From IMG/VR virus record IMGVR_UViG_3300027833_001879, positions 1 through 56,816 of that record: a stretch of DNA of 56,816 nt, one strand, 5' to 3'. Positions 7,411 to 16,792 of this stretch are shown in pieces. Both the position numbers and the translations under genes were made by a program. The notes beneath the pieces were generated by a model. It had not been told where the DNA came from and did no database searches. It saw only the letters and a program-made list of their open reading frames with translations. This DNA is from a virus. Within the stretch, counting starts at the first letter, position 1, and every line of letters starts with the position of its first letter.

Positions 7411-10400
7411 TTATCTGGTAACCTTAAATGCCCCATCAGGTATACTTAACATTGCAGTTTGTATTTGTGCAGGGAATCCAGATATTGCAGATGCAACTTT
7501 ACCGAGCTGGCGTTCTAATGCTTTGTTAGATGAACCAGATCTTGCTGCAGCAGGAGCACCACTAGAATTACCACCGGACTCACCTTCTGTTTTTGGTCCA
7601 AAGATTGAAAATCCAGTATCAGCCGGCTCAGCCATCATATCTCTGATATCTTCTACTGCTCTAGCTAATGCTTTATATGCTCCGCGATCATCTGACAGTT
7701 CAGAGCTTGATTTAAATAGATCACCAAATGCTACTGTCTTATCAATATCTATTTTATTAATAGAATCTGCGATTTTAGAAATTCCTTCAGCTGCCTTATC
7801 TAATAATCCTTTTTCTGCTACATCTCCTAATGTTACAATGAATGATGAGAAGTCGTGTAGTTGTGGTGATATAAGAGGATTAGTTTTATAAAGATCGCTA
7901 AATGCCGTTCCTATTGAAGTTAATAATGTACCAATAGATTTTGCAACCGAAACAGGATCAAAATCTCCACTAAACGCCTTAAGTCCTGCCGCTATATCAA
8001 TTAATGCATCACCAGCACCATCTACTGCGTCAATACCTTTTTCAACTAAGTTTTCATCCCAAGACATAAACCAATTTCCATCAGTTTCTTCTGCGCCACC
8101 AATAGAAGCAAATGCAGAACCAACCATTCCTAATACTTGTTTAATACTATTTGCTGTGGCTTCTGGATCTTTTAGACCAGCGAATGTTTCTAATGCGGTG
8201 GCAATTTTATTTAGTTCGGTACCTGCACCTTGTACAGCTGCAACACCTTCAGCAACTTTATTTTTTTTAATTCCAAATAAACTACTCCAAAACCCACCTG
8301 CTTCAACATTGCCTTCTTCAGCAACTGCAGCAAACGCTTCTTGTACAAATCCTATAGATTTACTAATGGCTGCACCTACTGCATCAAAATCTACGTTACT
8401 TTCTACTAATTTTTGAAACTCACTTAAACCTAATGCGATATCCTTTAATGCTTTACCTGCACTTTGTACTGATTGTACGCCTTCTTGTACTTTATTCTTT
8501 TTAATTCCAAATAAAGAACCGAAGAATCCACCTGCATCCACATTACCTTCATCAGCAACAGCGGCAAAGGCCTGTTGTACAAATCCTACAGATTTGCTGA
8601 TAGCAGCGCCAACTGCATCAAAATCTATATTACTTTCTACTAATTTTTGAAATTCACCTAAACCTAATGCAATATCTTTTAATGCTTTACCTGCACCTTG
8701 CACGGATGAAAGCCCTTCTGCAACTTTATTCTTTTTAATTCCAAATAAAGAACCAAAGAATCCACCTGCATCAACATTTCCTTCTTCGGCAACAGCAGCA
8801 AACGCTCTTTGTATAAAACCAACTGTTTTACTAATAGCCTCACCTAATACATCAAAGTCTACTTTAGAATCAACTAATTTTTGGAATTCAGTTAAGCCAA
8901 CAACTATACTAGTTAAAGCTTTACCTGCACCCATTACAGAATCAATACCTTTCTTAGTGGCATTAGGGCTGAATGCGTTTCCAAACACTGCTCCAAATAA
9001 CCCAGTTGGTGTTGCAGCTTCGCCACCAGCAGCAGCGAATGCACCTGTTATACCAGTCAATACGGTTGTTAGCTGTAAACTCTCATCAGCAGTCCAGCCT
9101 AATTTTTGATAATCTTTTAATCCTTTAGATAATTTAGTTAATGCCATACCGGCCGCTCCAAAACCTACAGCCGCTGCTGTCATTGCAACCGCATCAGCTC
9201 CACCACTTATTGCACCACCTATACTCTTAAAGATTCCACTTACTACTCCACCTTTATTAGGAGGTCCTATAAATGCTGTCTTTACACCTGCTAATGTAGT
9301 TGTTAAATTAAGAGCATCTTGTTCAGTAAAATTAACAGCCTGCATTGCTTTTAGGCCTGGTGCTAATGCTAGTAACCCTAAACCTATTGCACCAAAGGCA
9401 GCTGCACCTGGTATTATTGCAATCGCGGCAAGTCCTGCTGCTGCGAATACTAAACCTAATGCAGTTAATACACCAGCCTGAACAGCTACGCTGTCTAATG
9501 TTGCATCTTTTGTAGCTTTAGCAAATGGAGTATAACCTATACCAAATATAGCTAACCCAACTCCCATAAGGAAAAGAGAAAGTGCACCTTGTGCTATTAA
9601 ACTCAAACCTGCCCCTAATAGTGCAGTTACTAAACCAATGCCACCTAAGACCGCCAATTGTATACCAACTGCGCCAATAGTAGGTGCTGTGGATGCTACG
9701 AATGTTGCAAATATTGCATAGCCTATTCCAAAGACAATTAAACCCGCGCCCATAAGCATAAGGGATAATGATCCTTTATTAATTTGTTTATTTAATAATC
9801 CAATTATAGCGACAGCCCCACCTATTAAAACTATACTTGCAACCATTCCTAAAAGAATTTCAGGTTGCATCATAATAAAAAATGTAGTTATTGCAAATAG
9901 AGCTAAACCAACTGCAAATGATTTTAAAGCATCGCCTACTCTGTCTAATGCCCTTGCGCCTTTTCTTATTGGTTTGCTCATCTTACCAAGTAAGAACATA
10001 GCACCACCTATTAAAACTAAACTAGCAAGTAAAAAAGGAATTGCGACAAGTCCAACAATAGCTAATAATCCAGCTAAAGCTAAATTTTTAGCAAACTTTA
10101 ACATTGAAGAACTTATTAAATCTAAAACCTTTGCACCTTTCTTTACAGTCTTAGCTTCTTTACCTAATTTTACAAATGCAGGTGTAACTATACCAAGAGC
10201 AGTATTTAAAAGCTTTGCTCCAATAAGACCTATAGGTAATAAAAAAGTAGATAGTGCTAGATTTTTAGCAAAAGTACCAATAGAATTAGCTATTATCTCG
10301 AAAAATTGTGCAGCCTTTTTTAATTCCTTACCCTTTTCGCTTAATTCTAAAAATGTAGGCGTAATTATACCAAGAGCAGTATTTAAAAGCTTTGCTCCAA

Positions 10401-11085
10401 TAATTCCTATTGGTAATAGAAATGCAGCTATTGCTAGATTTTTGGCAAAAGTACCAATAGAACTTGATATTATTTGAAATGCTTCAGCACCTTCTTTTAT
10501 TTTCTTAGTATTAAATTCTTGCATCACCCCGTAGAGATCAGTTATAGCATCCTTGAATTTAGTTATAGCTTTCTTAGGAACAAATTTAAATATAAGTAAA
10601 CCTTTTGCTAATGTACCAGCACCAGCACCTAATAGTTTTAGGGCCTCCGCACCATCCTTAAATCCTGGATCAACTTTAGCACCTTTACCTTTGGCCTTTC
10701 CTTCGGATTTACCTTTACCACTTTTTCCTGCTGCTATTTGTTTTAAGAGCTTTGTTTGTATTTTCTGCTCTCTCATTGCTAGCAATTCACCACCACTCAA
10801 ACCAGTTTCATCAGACTCAGTAACGGCTTCAATTAAAAGACCAAGCATACTAGACAATTCAGCACCTAAGCTATCACTAGATGAGCGTGTTGCCCCAACA
10901 AGAGTACTTAACTTATTAGAAAGAGATACTTGTATTTTTCTAAGTATATCAGTTTGGACGTTACGCTGCCCTTTTCCTGTGGCAACTGCTACTGTTAATG
11001 CATCGAGAGATTCTGCTGATGATTCAGTTGCAGCTTGAATCTTAGTTAAAGGATTCATTAAGTCTTGTAGAGTTACAGCAGCCAT
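7411..11085 (-). CDS. Tail tape-measure protein candidate, 1224 aa
   Basis: The largest protein of the window. Its N-terminal 150 residues are polar. Residues of about 150-650 are strongly hydrophobic Gly/Ala/Ile/Leu-rich helical segments that repeat (FAKNLA ... LLPIG(I/L)IGAKLLNTALGI occurs twice, with further relatives). Next come three near-identical 78-residue repeats (DNA 8137-8826), then a low-complexity linker and a short C-terminal domain. Great length, internal repeats and membrane-like helices are typical of tape measures, and it directly follows a gp26-like chaperone pair, the usual position. It has no sequence similarity I can claim to T4 gp29. An alternative is another long baseplate or tail-hub protein. 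Confidence 0.7.
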   Translation of the reverse strand: MAAVTLQDLMNPLTKIQAATESSAESLDALTVAVATGKGQRNVQTDILRKIQVSLSNKLSTLVGATRSSSDSLGAELSSMLGLLIEAVTESDETGLSGGELLAMREQKIQTKLLKQIAAGKSGKGKSEGKAKGKGAKVDPGFKDGAEALKLLGAGAGTLAKGLLIFKFVPKKAITKFKDAITDLYGVMQEFNTKKIKEGAEAFQIISSSIGTFAKNLAIAAFLLPIGIIGAKLLNTALGIITPTFLELSEKGKELKKAAQFFEIIANSIGTFAKNLALSTFLLPIGLIGAKLLNTALGIVTPAFVKLGKEAKTVKKGAKVLDLISSSMLKFAKNLALAGLLAIVGLVAIPFLLASLVLIGGAMFLLGKMSKPIRKGARALDRVGDALKSFAVGLALFAITTFFIMMQPEILLGMVASIVLIGGAVAIIGLLNKQINKGSLSLMLMGAGLIVFGIGYAIFATFVASTAPTIGAVGIQLAVLGGIGLVTALLGAGLSLIAQGALSLFLMGVGLAIFGIGYTPFAKATKDATLDSVAVQAGVLTALGLVFAAAGLAAIAIIPGAAAFGAIGLGLLALAPGLKAMQAVNFTEQDALNLTTTLAGVKTAFIGPPNKGGVVSGIFKSIGGAISGGADAVAMTAAAVGFGAAGMALTKLSKGLKDYQKLGWTADESLQLTTVLTGITGAFAAAGGEAATPTGLFGAVFGNAFSPNATKKGIDSVMGAGKALTSIVVGLTEFQKLVDSKVDFDVLGEAISKTVGFIQRAFAAVAEEGNVDAGGFFGSLFGIKKNKVAEGLSSVQGAGKALKDIALGLGEFQKLVESNIDFDAVGAAISKSVGFVQQAFAAVADEGNVDAGGFFGSLFGIKKNKVQEGVQSVQSAGKALKDIALGLSEFQKLVESNVDFDAVGAAISKSIGFVQEAFAAVAEEGNVEAGGFWSSLFGIKKNKVAEGVAAVQGAGTELNKIATALETFAGLKDPEATANSIKQVLGMVGSAFASIGGAEETDGNWFMSWDENLVEKGIDAVDGAGDALIDIAAGLKAFSGDFDPVSVAKSIGTLLTSIGTAFSDLYKTNPLISPQLHDFSSFIVTLGDVAEKGLLDKAAEGISKIADSINKIDIDKTVAFGDLFKSSSELSDDRGAYKALARAVEDIRDMMAEPADTGFSIFGPKTEGESGGNSSGAPAAARSGSSNKALERQLGKVASAISGFPAQIQTAMLSIPDGAFKVTR
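8137..8826 (-). repeat. Three tandem 78-codon repeats inside the tape-measure gene
   Basis: The sequence aattccaaata recurs at 8269, 8503 and 8737, exactly 234 bases apart, and the flanking sequence is similar. Each unit encodes a segment like FAAVAEEGNVDAGGFFGSLF followed by GIKKNKV and a KLVES(N/K)xDFDAVG stretch. The first and second units in the protein are closest. Expansion by unequal recombination is the likely origin. Confidence 0.9.
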
Positions 11086-11098
11086 TTAGATTTTATTT

Positions 11099-11434
11099 TT
11101 ACAATTTTGGCATGGACATCTTAGGGAGTGAAGGCGTTTTATAAGAACTCATATTTCTTTGAGCCTGCGATTTCATCCCATCCATATTGTATTTATCCTG
11201 TGTGTCTTTAGTATTTTGTTGCTCTTGCTTATTACGCTCCTTTAACAAATCATTATAGATTTCCAGGGTATACTCATATTCATAGAAAGGAAGCAAATCC
11301 AACTCTGATGGTTGGAGATGCAACTTTTCTAATAATAATACTCTAATCTTAAAGAAGTTCAGCAGAGATATCTGAAACAATGAACAGAGCCTTGATACCG
11401 CCGGGAAACGTGAGCGGTACGCTGACCTCCTCAC
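11099..11434 (-). CDS. Tail-assembly chaperone-like ORF in the +1 frame of the gp26 homologue
   Basis: This frame opens at a GTG (11434) inside the upstream gene, but its first 30 residues look like a chance translation of that gene. Convincing protein begins at KIRVLLLEKLHLQPSELDLL, right where the upstream gene stops. There is no ATG in this frame before the C-terminal MDGMK. That pattern suggests expression by a +1 shift at CTT-TAA-G at the upstream stop (about 11349-11354), giving a C-terminally extended gp26-like product. The C terminus is Gln/Lys/Ser/Pro-rich. The position just before the tape measure matches tail-assembly chaperones, possibly the counterpart of T4 gp51. Independent initiation at a rare codon is the alternative. 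Confidence 0.6.
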   Translation of the reverse strand: MRRSAYRSRFPAVSRLCSLFQISLLNFFKIRVLLLEKLHLQPSELDLLPFYEYEYTLEIYNDLLKERNKQEQQNTKDTQDKYNMDGMKSQAQRNMSSYKTPSLPKMSMPKL

Positions 11435-12344
11435 CGCAGCTTTTACATGGGAATACCATCTCCGGCTTAACGCCGACTTTCATGTCTTCAGCTAATCTGT
11501 AGACGATTGTATATTTTGTAGAATCCCAACCTTGAAAGGATGTTATCTTTGCAAATATATCTTTTTCACTCCAGCCTCTCCATTCTCTCTGTAGATAAGG
11601 TAGTATAGCCAGTGTAGATTTATCCCACCCTAAGTTTTTCTCTTCTCTATCTCTGATATAATCAGTTATCGCCCTCATAACACCTATTGTAGGAGGTGCC
11701 ATTTGTATAACTCCATAACTTTTAGTTGCTACGGAATAACATCTATCACTGTTATCATAGTATTTTTCAAATTTTTCTACAACAGAATTAAATTGTAAAT
11801 TAGAAGTTCTTAACTCCATAGAATCTTGAGATTTACAATCTTGAGATTTACATGATTTTTTACCAACTGGCATCATTAGTGTTTGTTCACCAGTTTTAAA
11901 TGTTAATTCTCTAATTGAAAGTATTAAGTAAATTCTATCTTCCTCAAGAATATCCTTATAAGAACCTCTAGTAGATCCATACATTACTTTACTACATGAT
12001 ACTACTATATTATTTAAACCTTCATCAACTTCTCTTAAGTTATTTTCATCGATAGTTGAAAATGTTCTAACTTCTGCAACTTTTGCAGGTCTGATATGAA
12101 TTTCAAAATCATCTCTATAAAATTTACCTTTAGAAGGAAACTCACTAAGGTCTAATGCAGTATACCCAACCATTGCATTTATTCTTTTAATCTCAGGATC
12201 ATCAGAAGTTATGGTATTTTTTTGTTGTTGTGTAACTACTTTACCTAAATCTTGTATTACTTTGTTAGGAGTTTCTGTAGCTTCTACTGAAATACCTTCA
12301 GCAGCTGCAAACTCCTTTTTAATGTTATCTTCGTGCTCTGACAT
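11349..12344 (-). CDS. 26: Baseplate hub/tail chaperone protein (T4 gp26-like)
   Basis: A 331-residue protein. The core, from LDLSEFPSKGKFYRDDFEIHIR to about IREL, resembles the gp26/T4_baseplate family (short 'F-P-S-x-G-x-F-Y' entry, then an E-x-x-x-L region). Near the C terminus FPCKSCGEEV is a CxxC zinc-knuckle-like pair; a second Cys cluster KKSCKSQDCKSQDS lies centrally. T4 gp26 (about 208 aa) is needed for hub assembly; this protein is longer by an N-terminal tail. It lies directly before the +1-frame ORF and the tape-measure gene. Confidence 0.7.
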   Translation of the reverse strand: MSEHEDNIKKEFAAAEGISVEATETPNKVIQDLGKVVTQQQKNTITSDDPEIKRINAMVGYTALDLSEFPSKGKFYRDDFEIHIRPAKVAEVRTFSTIDENNLREVDEGLNNIVVSCSKVMYGSTRGSYKDILEEDRIYLILSIRELTFKTGEQTLMMPVGKKSCKSQDCKSQDSMELRTSNLQFNSVVEKFEKYYDNSDRCYSVATKSYGVIQMAPPTIGVMRAITDYIRDREEKNLGWDKSTLAILPYLQREWRGWSEKDIFAKITSFQGWDSTKYTIVYRLAEDMKVGVKPEMVFPCKSCGEEVSVPLTFPGGIKALFIVSDISAELL

Positions 12345-12347
12345 TTT

Positions 12348-12818
12348 TTAATTATTTTTTATTAATTGTTTTTCTATTTTGTTTTCATCAACAATATGTT
12401 CTACTATTAACTGTCTAACATATCTTGAAATGGCAACAGGCTTAACCCTGTTTTCCATTGACTTTTGTATAATAATTGCATTAAGACTATCCTCATCCTC
12501 AGGCGTTAATAATACTTGTAATTTTTTAGTAAGTTTTTTCTTTTGTGGAATAAGCTCCTGTACAGTTTCATTAAAACCATATTTAGGATTATCAGATTTA
12601 AATTTATTAATCCAATATTCTACTCTTTTTAAAATATCACTTAATGAATCGTCTTCTTTAAAAACTTCTAAGACTTCTCTGTTAAATGAAGTAGTTCCAA
12701 AATCTTTTACGGCTCTCTTAATGTATTTACCTGATCCAAAGTTATTAGGATTATCATTTGCTGAATACCCTACATAAACTTTGTTCGTTTTTTGTTGTTG
12801 TAATTTATAGATTATCAT
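12348..12818 (-). CDS. GIY-YIG family homing-type endonuclease
   Basis: A 156-residue protein. The N-terminal nuclease domain has the GIY-YIG pattern as IIYKL ... KVYVGYS, then FGSGKYIKRAVKDFG with the conserved basic residue, a central Glu in RVEYWINKFKS, and a terminal GFNE. The C-terminal part after about residue 90 is Lys-rich and ends in a helix SRYVRQLIVEHI, perhaps a ribbon-helix-helix-like DNA-binding element. It sits 4 bases before the gp26-like gene and just after the tail-tube terminator, separating tail genes adjacent in T4-like maps. This is typical of free-standing seg-type mobile endonucleases. Confidence 0.83.
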   Translation of the reverse strand: MIIYKLQQQKTNKVYVGYSANDNPNNFGSGKYIKRAVKDFGTTSFNREVLEVFKEDDSLSDILKRVEYWINKFKSDNPKYGFNETVQELIPQKKKLTKKLQVLLTPEDEDSLNAIIIQKSMENRVKPVAISRYVRQLIVEHIVDENKIEKQLIKNN

Positions 12819-12860
12819 TTTTCTATATTATATATTTTATATTATATATTAGAGTGAAGG

Positions 12861-12900
12861 CAAAAAAACTGGGAATACATTAATATTCCCAGTTTTAATT
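12861..12900 (-). terminator. Rho-independent terminator after the tail tube gene
   Basis: On the minus strand, AACTGGGAATA and TATTCCCAGTT form an 11-base stem with a short loop, followed by TTTTTTT. It lies about 20 bases after the tail tube stop and ends the sheath-tube transcript before the endonuclease gene. Confidence 0.9.
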
Positions 12901-12914
12901 TTAATTAATTAGTA

Positions 12915-13469
12915 TTAAGCTCCTACATTCTCCTCAACCCAGTGATCACAACGATAAGTTATTGTTAATTCTACTGCATCTTGGTTTTCATAGGCTAGTT
13001 CATCAACAAAATCCATTTGCTGTATTGGGAATACATCTTTAAATGTAATCTTTCTAAAAATATCACCTGCTCGGTTATACTGAACTAAAATCATACTACC
13101 TACATAATCCTTCTTTAATCCCATTTCACCAGTTAATGGATCATAGATTAAATTAGTCCAGTTACGGAATGTATTATATATGTAATTTTCATTTGCATCA
13201 TTTAAGTTAAGTGTAAAGTTAACTGGTAAATCAACAAACGTTTGCGCTGGCATACCTGCAAAAGATCTATCGGCAAATTTATATTTTTGCGCGATTGGAT
13301 CAATCGATGGATTTAATGCATTTAATCCTCCAATGGATTTTACTTGCTCTAAGATTAATCCTGTGTCATCCCCTAATGGCGAAAATACAGTCAGCTCAAA
13401 GAGGTTAGGTTGGATTGGCTCGAACCTTTGGCTACTGGCCCTTGATTGGGTATAATGTGGTAACGGCAT
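12915..13469 (-). CDS. 19: Tail tube protein (T4 gp19-like)
   Basis: A 184-residue protein of gp19 size (T4 gp19 is about 163 aa). Its segments follow the tube fold. Examples are FELTVFSPLG near the start, LILEQVKSIGGLN, the loop FAGMPAQTFVDLPVNFTLNL, and the C-terminal strand VELTITYRCDHWVEE. It assembles as hexameric rings on the baseplate. It comes directly after the sheath gene, as in T4, and is followed by a strong terminator. An AATATATAAA late-promoter candidate lies upstream. Confidence 0.88.
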   Translation of the reverse strand: MPLPHYTQSRASSQRFEPIQPNLFELTVFSPLGDDTGLILEQVKSIGGLNALNPSIDPIAQKYKFADRSFAGMPAQTFVDLPVNFTLNLNDANENYIYNTFRNWTNLIYDPLTGEMGLKKDYVGSMILVQYNRAGDIFRKITFKDVFPIQQMDFVDELAYENQDAVELTITYRCDHWVEENVGA

Positions 13470-13485
13470 AGTTTATTTTTGTTTT

Positions 13486-13495
13486 TTTATATATT
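13486..13495 (-). promoter_or_regulatory. AATATATAAA late-promoter candidate upstream of tail tube
   Basis: The motif lies 16 bases before the tail tube ATG. The same decamer precedes the internal head protein, protease-scaffold, portal, membrane protein and 627-aa head protein genes. It resembles the T4 late -10 octamer TATAAATA. Confidence 0.55.
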
Positions 13496-13511
13496 CATCT
13501 TTAGTTACTCC

Positions 13512-16500
13512 CTATTGAAAGTTTCCTGTACTAATTGCACCAGTTCTTAAAATAGTTGTTCTTTGTACAAGAATTTCCATACCTCTAGTTGGTTCAATAT
13601 AGGTATCTAGGATACCAACATTCTGATCAATGACTTCTGGTGTGTTATTTGTTTCATCCATTATATTTCTATAATCATAAACACCATCATCATTTTGAAT
13701 GGTAGATAAGAAGTTATCAGCTAATGTTTTAATTTCTAATCTTGTTTGTGCTGTATTAAATTCGAATAAGTAGTTTTTAAGAATTGCATCAATACCATCT
13801 TGGATATAAATTACAACCTCTCTAACGTTAATTGAACTTAAAGCAGATTTTGGAACCTGTTGTGCAGTTTTATTTGCAAATATAGTTGGTCCTGTTCCAC
13901 TTTGGAATACAATCGGATTAATTCCGAATGGCTCTAAGTAATAACGGTCTTCTTGATCTAAATTTAATTCTAAACCTACAACCCCATTACCACCTATAAC
14001 TCCACGTCTTACTCCAGCCACGATTGACCACGGTAATGCGTTTTCATATTTAAGTATGAAATTATTGGATACGTATGCAGCAGGTGGAACACTTATGTTC
14101 TTACCTAAATCTCTAACAGTCATAAATGGATAATAATAACCACCCCATGAACCTCCACTTGTAGATGAAGGTAACGAGAATCTAACTGTTGGATTCAATG
14201 CAAGATTTCCACCTTCAGATATAAACTTGGAAGATAAACCACCAATTGCATCTGTAAAGCTTGGATCAGTATTTTTCTTAAAGTCTTTAGCCGATGGAGC
14301 ATTAACTATTGCAAAAGCATTTTTTCTACCTGCACATAAGTTAGTATAGATAGCTTTACAATTTGCTTCGATTCCATTTCCATAAGTATCTACTACATAA
14401 CGGAAGTTAATCGTTTCTTTATCGGTTAGCGCTTTATATAAATTAGTACCACCTAAAATTGGAGATAAACATTTATTTTGTTGAGCATTTGTTCCAGTAG
14501 GTACATGTTTAGTAGCATCTAATTTAAATCCTGGTAAAAGGAATACATTAAGATAATCAATCCATGAATCAATTGGGTAATATAATTCTACTTTTCTTTG
14601 TGCTGGGTTTGTTAATATTTCAACATCAATTTCAGATTGGCAAGTAACCAATACTGCAGATTGACCTGCAGGTATAATTGGATATTCTGTAGAAGTTAAA
14701 TCACCTACAACAGAATTAATTCTTGTTAACCTTGATGGTGCGCCTGCGACAGTACCATTTAAATGCACGAAATAATTTCCTACTATTACATCAGCTATTT
14801 CTGGTGTTACAGCTATATCAGAATTTATTAAAATTTGATTAGGTTTTAATGTTGGCTCATTTAATGAATCACCTATAATATCAATTCCTAAGTTAAGAGC
14901 GCCTTTTAAAGTTTGTACACCTAAAATACCTGCAGCATACGGAGCAGGATTTAAAGCAGTACTAGTAGATTTCATAAAAACTCCAGCTGGATCATCTATA
15001 GTAAATTGATTATGTGGTGTTATATTTGTATAACTATCTTCAGTATAAGGAGTAATTCTAACAGCTGGCATAAAATAATCAGGATCTGATATTGCAATTT
15101 TATTTATTGCTGCAGTTGGTGCTCCAGTATGAATAAATCCATAACTAATAGCATTCATTACTAAGTATGATTGATATTGTTGGCCACCTTTTTCAAAAAC
15201 TGCTTCATCACCATCAGTTAATACACCGCTTGCAAATTGAGCTTGAACCGTTGATCCATAAGAACCTATGATTCCTGCAGGAGTACCATTTATTGGTCCG
15301 AATTCATCAACTACAAAATTAAAGTCTGCTTCATTAATATAAGTATAACTCGCAGCAGCACCTGTTGCAAAGTTTGCTGGTATAATACCACCTACATCAG
15401 ATAATAATAAAGTTACAGTGTTACCTGATACTTGTACTGATATTACTGGTACATATTTTCCGGCAGCCAATATAAATGAACCTACTACACTTGTTGTATT
15501 AGCAGTCATTGTACTGAATGCAGTCCATATAGCATCTTTAACAGCATTTGTGTTTGTTACTTGTATTTGTATATCATCTCCACTACTTGGAACTTCTACT
15601 GTAATTGTACTTGTACTATTTGCAACAGTTGTTCCAGGTTCAAAAACTCCTGGGAAAGATAAGTCAGAAACTATCGATCCACTATATGATAGAAAGTTAA
15701 CATCATCCTGGCTACCAAACGCAGTAGCTGCTTCAAGATTATGTCCTACCATATCAATTCCTCCAGGAACTCCATCTATTAACGTATCACCATCAAATAA
15801 ATTTTCATTAACGGTAACAAATAATCCAGTAGATGCAGTATCAGCATTTACAAGTTTTTCAACAAAAAGGTTGTTACCTAATAGATCTACAAAATCAGGA
15901 AGTAAACAAGCAGTATATGTTGCTCTTAAGTTAACTTCTGTTTCATTAAAGAATTCAGCTAATTGTGTATCAGTATTATCGGTTGAAAATTTCTTTCTTA
16001 ATAATCCTTGTGTTGGATCAAAGTATTGTTGGAATGTTGGATCTGCTGCAAACCTTTCATAAGGAGTAACTTTATTAAATTCTCCACCAAAGTTTCCTTC
16101 AATTACATAAACATCTACAAAGAAGTCAGATATTAAACTATCTTTATCTAAATAACCTGGTACATTAGCAGCACCATACCATTCTTCTACTGTTACAGCA
16201 TATTGTAAAACATTTGTTGGTGCAGATTTTTTAACTATAACTGAAATAGGATTCTGTCCTAAATTAGTAACATCTAATAAATCGTTAACTGTTGTTGAAC
16301 TTAATGCATCTTCATCAGCTCCAACGTTAAGTAAAAAATCGTCTGTTGATGGGAACCAAAATTTATCTCTGTTATAAAATCTTTGGTATTCATATAAAGC
16401 TCCTTCATTTTTTTGTGCTTCTGGTGTTGCTGATGTTGAAAACCTAACAGCATTAACTTTATCATTAGCATCTAAGTTAAGTAAATTTAAAGCAAGAATA

Positions 16501-16760
16501 GGTCCTCTTTCCAATGCTGCTAAACAGCTTCTGTGGAAAAAAGAATCTTTTCTTTCTAAGTTTCTGTCTATGTCTCCGTATACTTGCTTAAAGAAAGCAG
16601 TATCAGGAACAAACACAGGTGTATTAAACGGGCCAGTCTTAGAGAAACCGACAATTAGTCGAGTTTGATTAGCAGGAATACTTACTACTTGACTTTTGTC
16701 AAATTCAAATCTGTATGTTCCTGCAGCCTTAAGAGAAGCGATTTTTGGATCTAGTGCCAT
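13512..16760 (-). CDS. 18: Tail sheath protein (T4 gp18-like), unusually large
   Basis: A 1082-residue contractile sheath protein; T4 gp18 is 659. The N terminus (SIPANQTRLIVGFSKTGPFN, FVPDTAFFKQVYGDID) and the C-terminal third (INVREVVIYIQDGIDAILKN, then a strand-rich region ending EPTRGMEILVQRTTILRT) carry the conserved core that forms the sheath lattice. Residues of about 160-700 are Thr/Val/Gly-rich, strand-like inserted domains that would protrude from the tail surface. Such insertions are known to vary among T4-like sheaths. It is transcribed with the tail tube gene. Confidence 0.9.
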   Translation of the reverse strand: MALDPKIASLKAAGTYRFEFDKSQVVSIPANQTRLIVGFSKTGPFNTPVFVPDTAFFKQVYGDIDRNLERKDSFFHRSCLAALERGPILALNLLNLDANDKVNAVRFSTSATPEAQKNEGALYEYQRFYNRDKFWFPSTDDFLLNVGADEDALSSTTVNDLLDVTNLGQNPISVIVKKSAPTNVLQYAVTVEEWYGAANVPGYLDKDSLISDFFVDVYVIEGNFGGEFNKVTPYERFAADPTFQQYFDPTQGLLRKKFSTDNTDTQLAEFFNETEVNLRATYTACLLPDFVDLLGNNLFVEKLVNADTASTGLFVTVNENLFDGDTLIDGVPGGIDMVGHNLEAATAFGSQDDVNFLSYSGSIVSDLSFPGVFEPGTTVANSTSTITVEVPSSGDDIQIQVTNTNAVKDAIWTAFSTMTANTTSVVGSFILAAGKYVPVISVQVSGNTVTLLLSDVGGIIPANFATGAAASYTYINEADFNFVVDEFGPINGTPAGIIGSYGSTVQAQFASGVLTDGDEAVFEKGGQQYQSYLVMNAISYGFIHTGAPTAAINKIAISDPDYFMPAVRITPYTEDSYTNITPHNQFTIDDPAGVFMKSTSTALNPAPYAAGILGVQTLKGALNLGIDIIGDSLNEPTLKPNQILINSDIAVTPEIADVIVGNYFVHLNGTVAGAPSRLTRINSVVGDLTSTEYPIIPAGQSAVLVTCQSEIDVEILTNPAQRKVELYYPIDSWIDYLNVFLLPGFKLDATKHVPTGTNAQQNKCLSPILGGTNLYKALTDKETINFRYVVDTYGNGIEANCKAIYTNLCAGRKNAFAIVNAPSAKDFKKNTDPSFTDAIGGLSSKFISEGGNLALNPTVRFSLPSSTSGGSWGGYYYPFMTVRDLGKNISVPPAAYVSNNFILKYENALPWSIVAGVRRGVIGGNGVVGLELNLDQEDRYYLEPFGINPIVFQSGTGPTIFANKTAQQVPKSALSSINVREVVIYIQDGIDAILKNYLFEFNTAQTRLEIKTLADNFLSTIQNDDGVYDYRNIMDETNNTPEVIDQNVGILDTYIEPTRGMEILVQRTTILRTGAISTGNFQ

Positions 16761-16792
16761 CTTGTATTATATTTTTTTTGTTTATTAGTTTT

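Noticed and set aside
7523-7891. Plus-strand ORF of 122 aa opposite the tape-measure C terminus
   Set aside because: Antisense shadow; no independent signals of expression.
8137-8826. Regular 234-bp repeats considered as a CRISPR or other array
   Set aside because: The repeats are continuous coding sequence without spacers. They encode 78-residue protein units.
9974-11038. Two plus-strand ORFs (167 and 161 aa) antisense to the tape-measure gene
   Set aside because: They mirror the repetitive Ala/Gly/Leu coding sequence on the other strand and even repeat when the gene repeats.
15418-16062. Plus-strand ORF of 214 aa antisense to the tail sheath gene
   Set aside because: It is a reverse-frame shadow of a well-supported sheath gene with composition explained by Thr/Val/Gly codons; no leader, promoter or family match.
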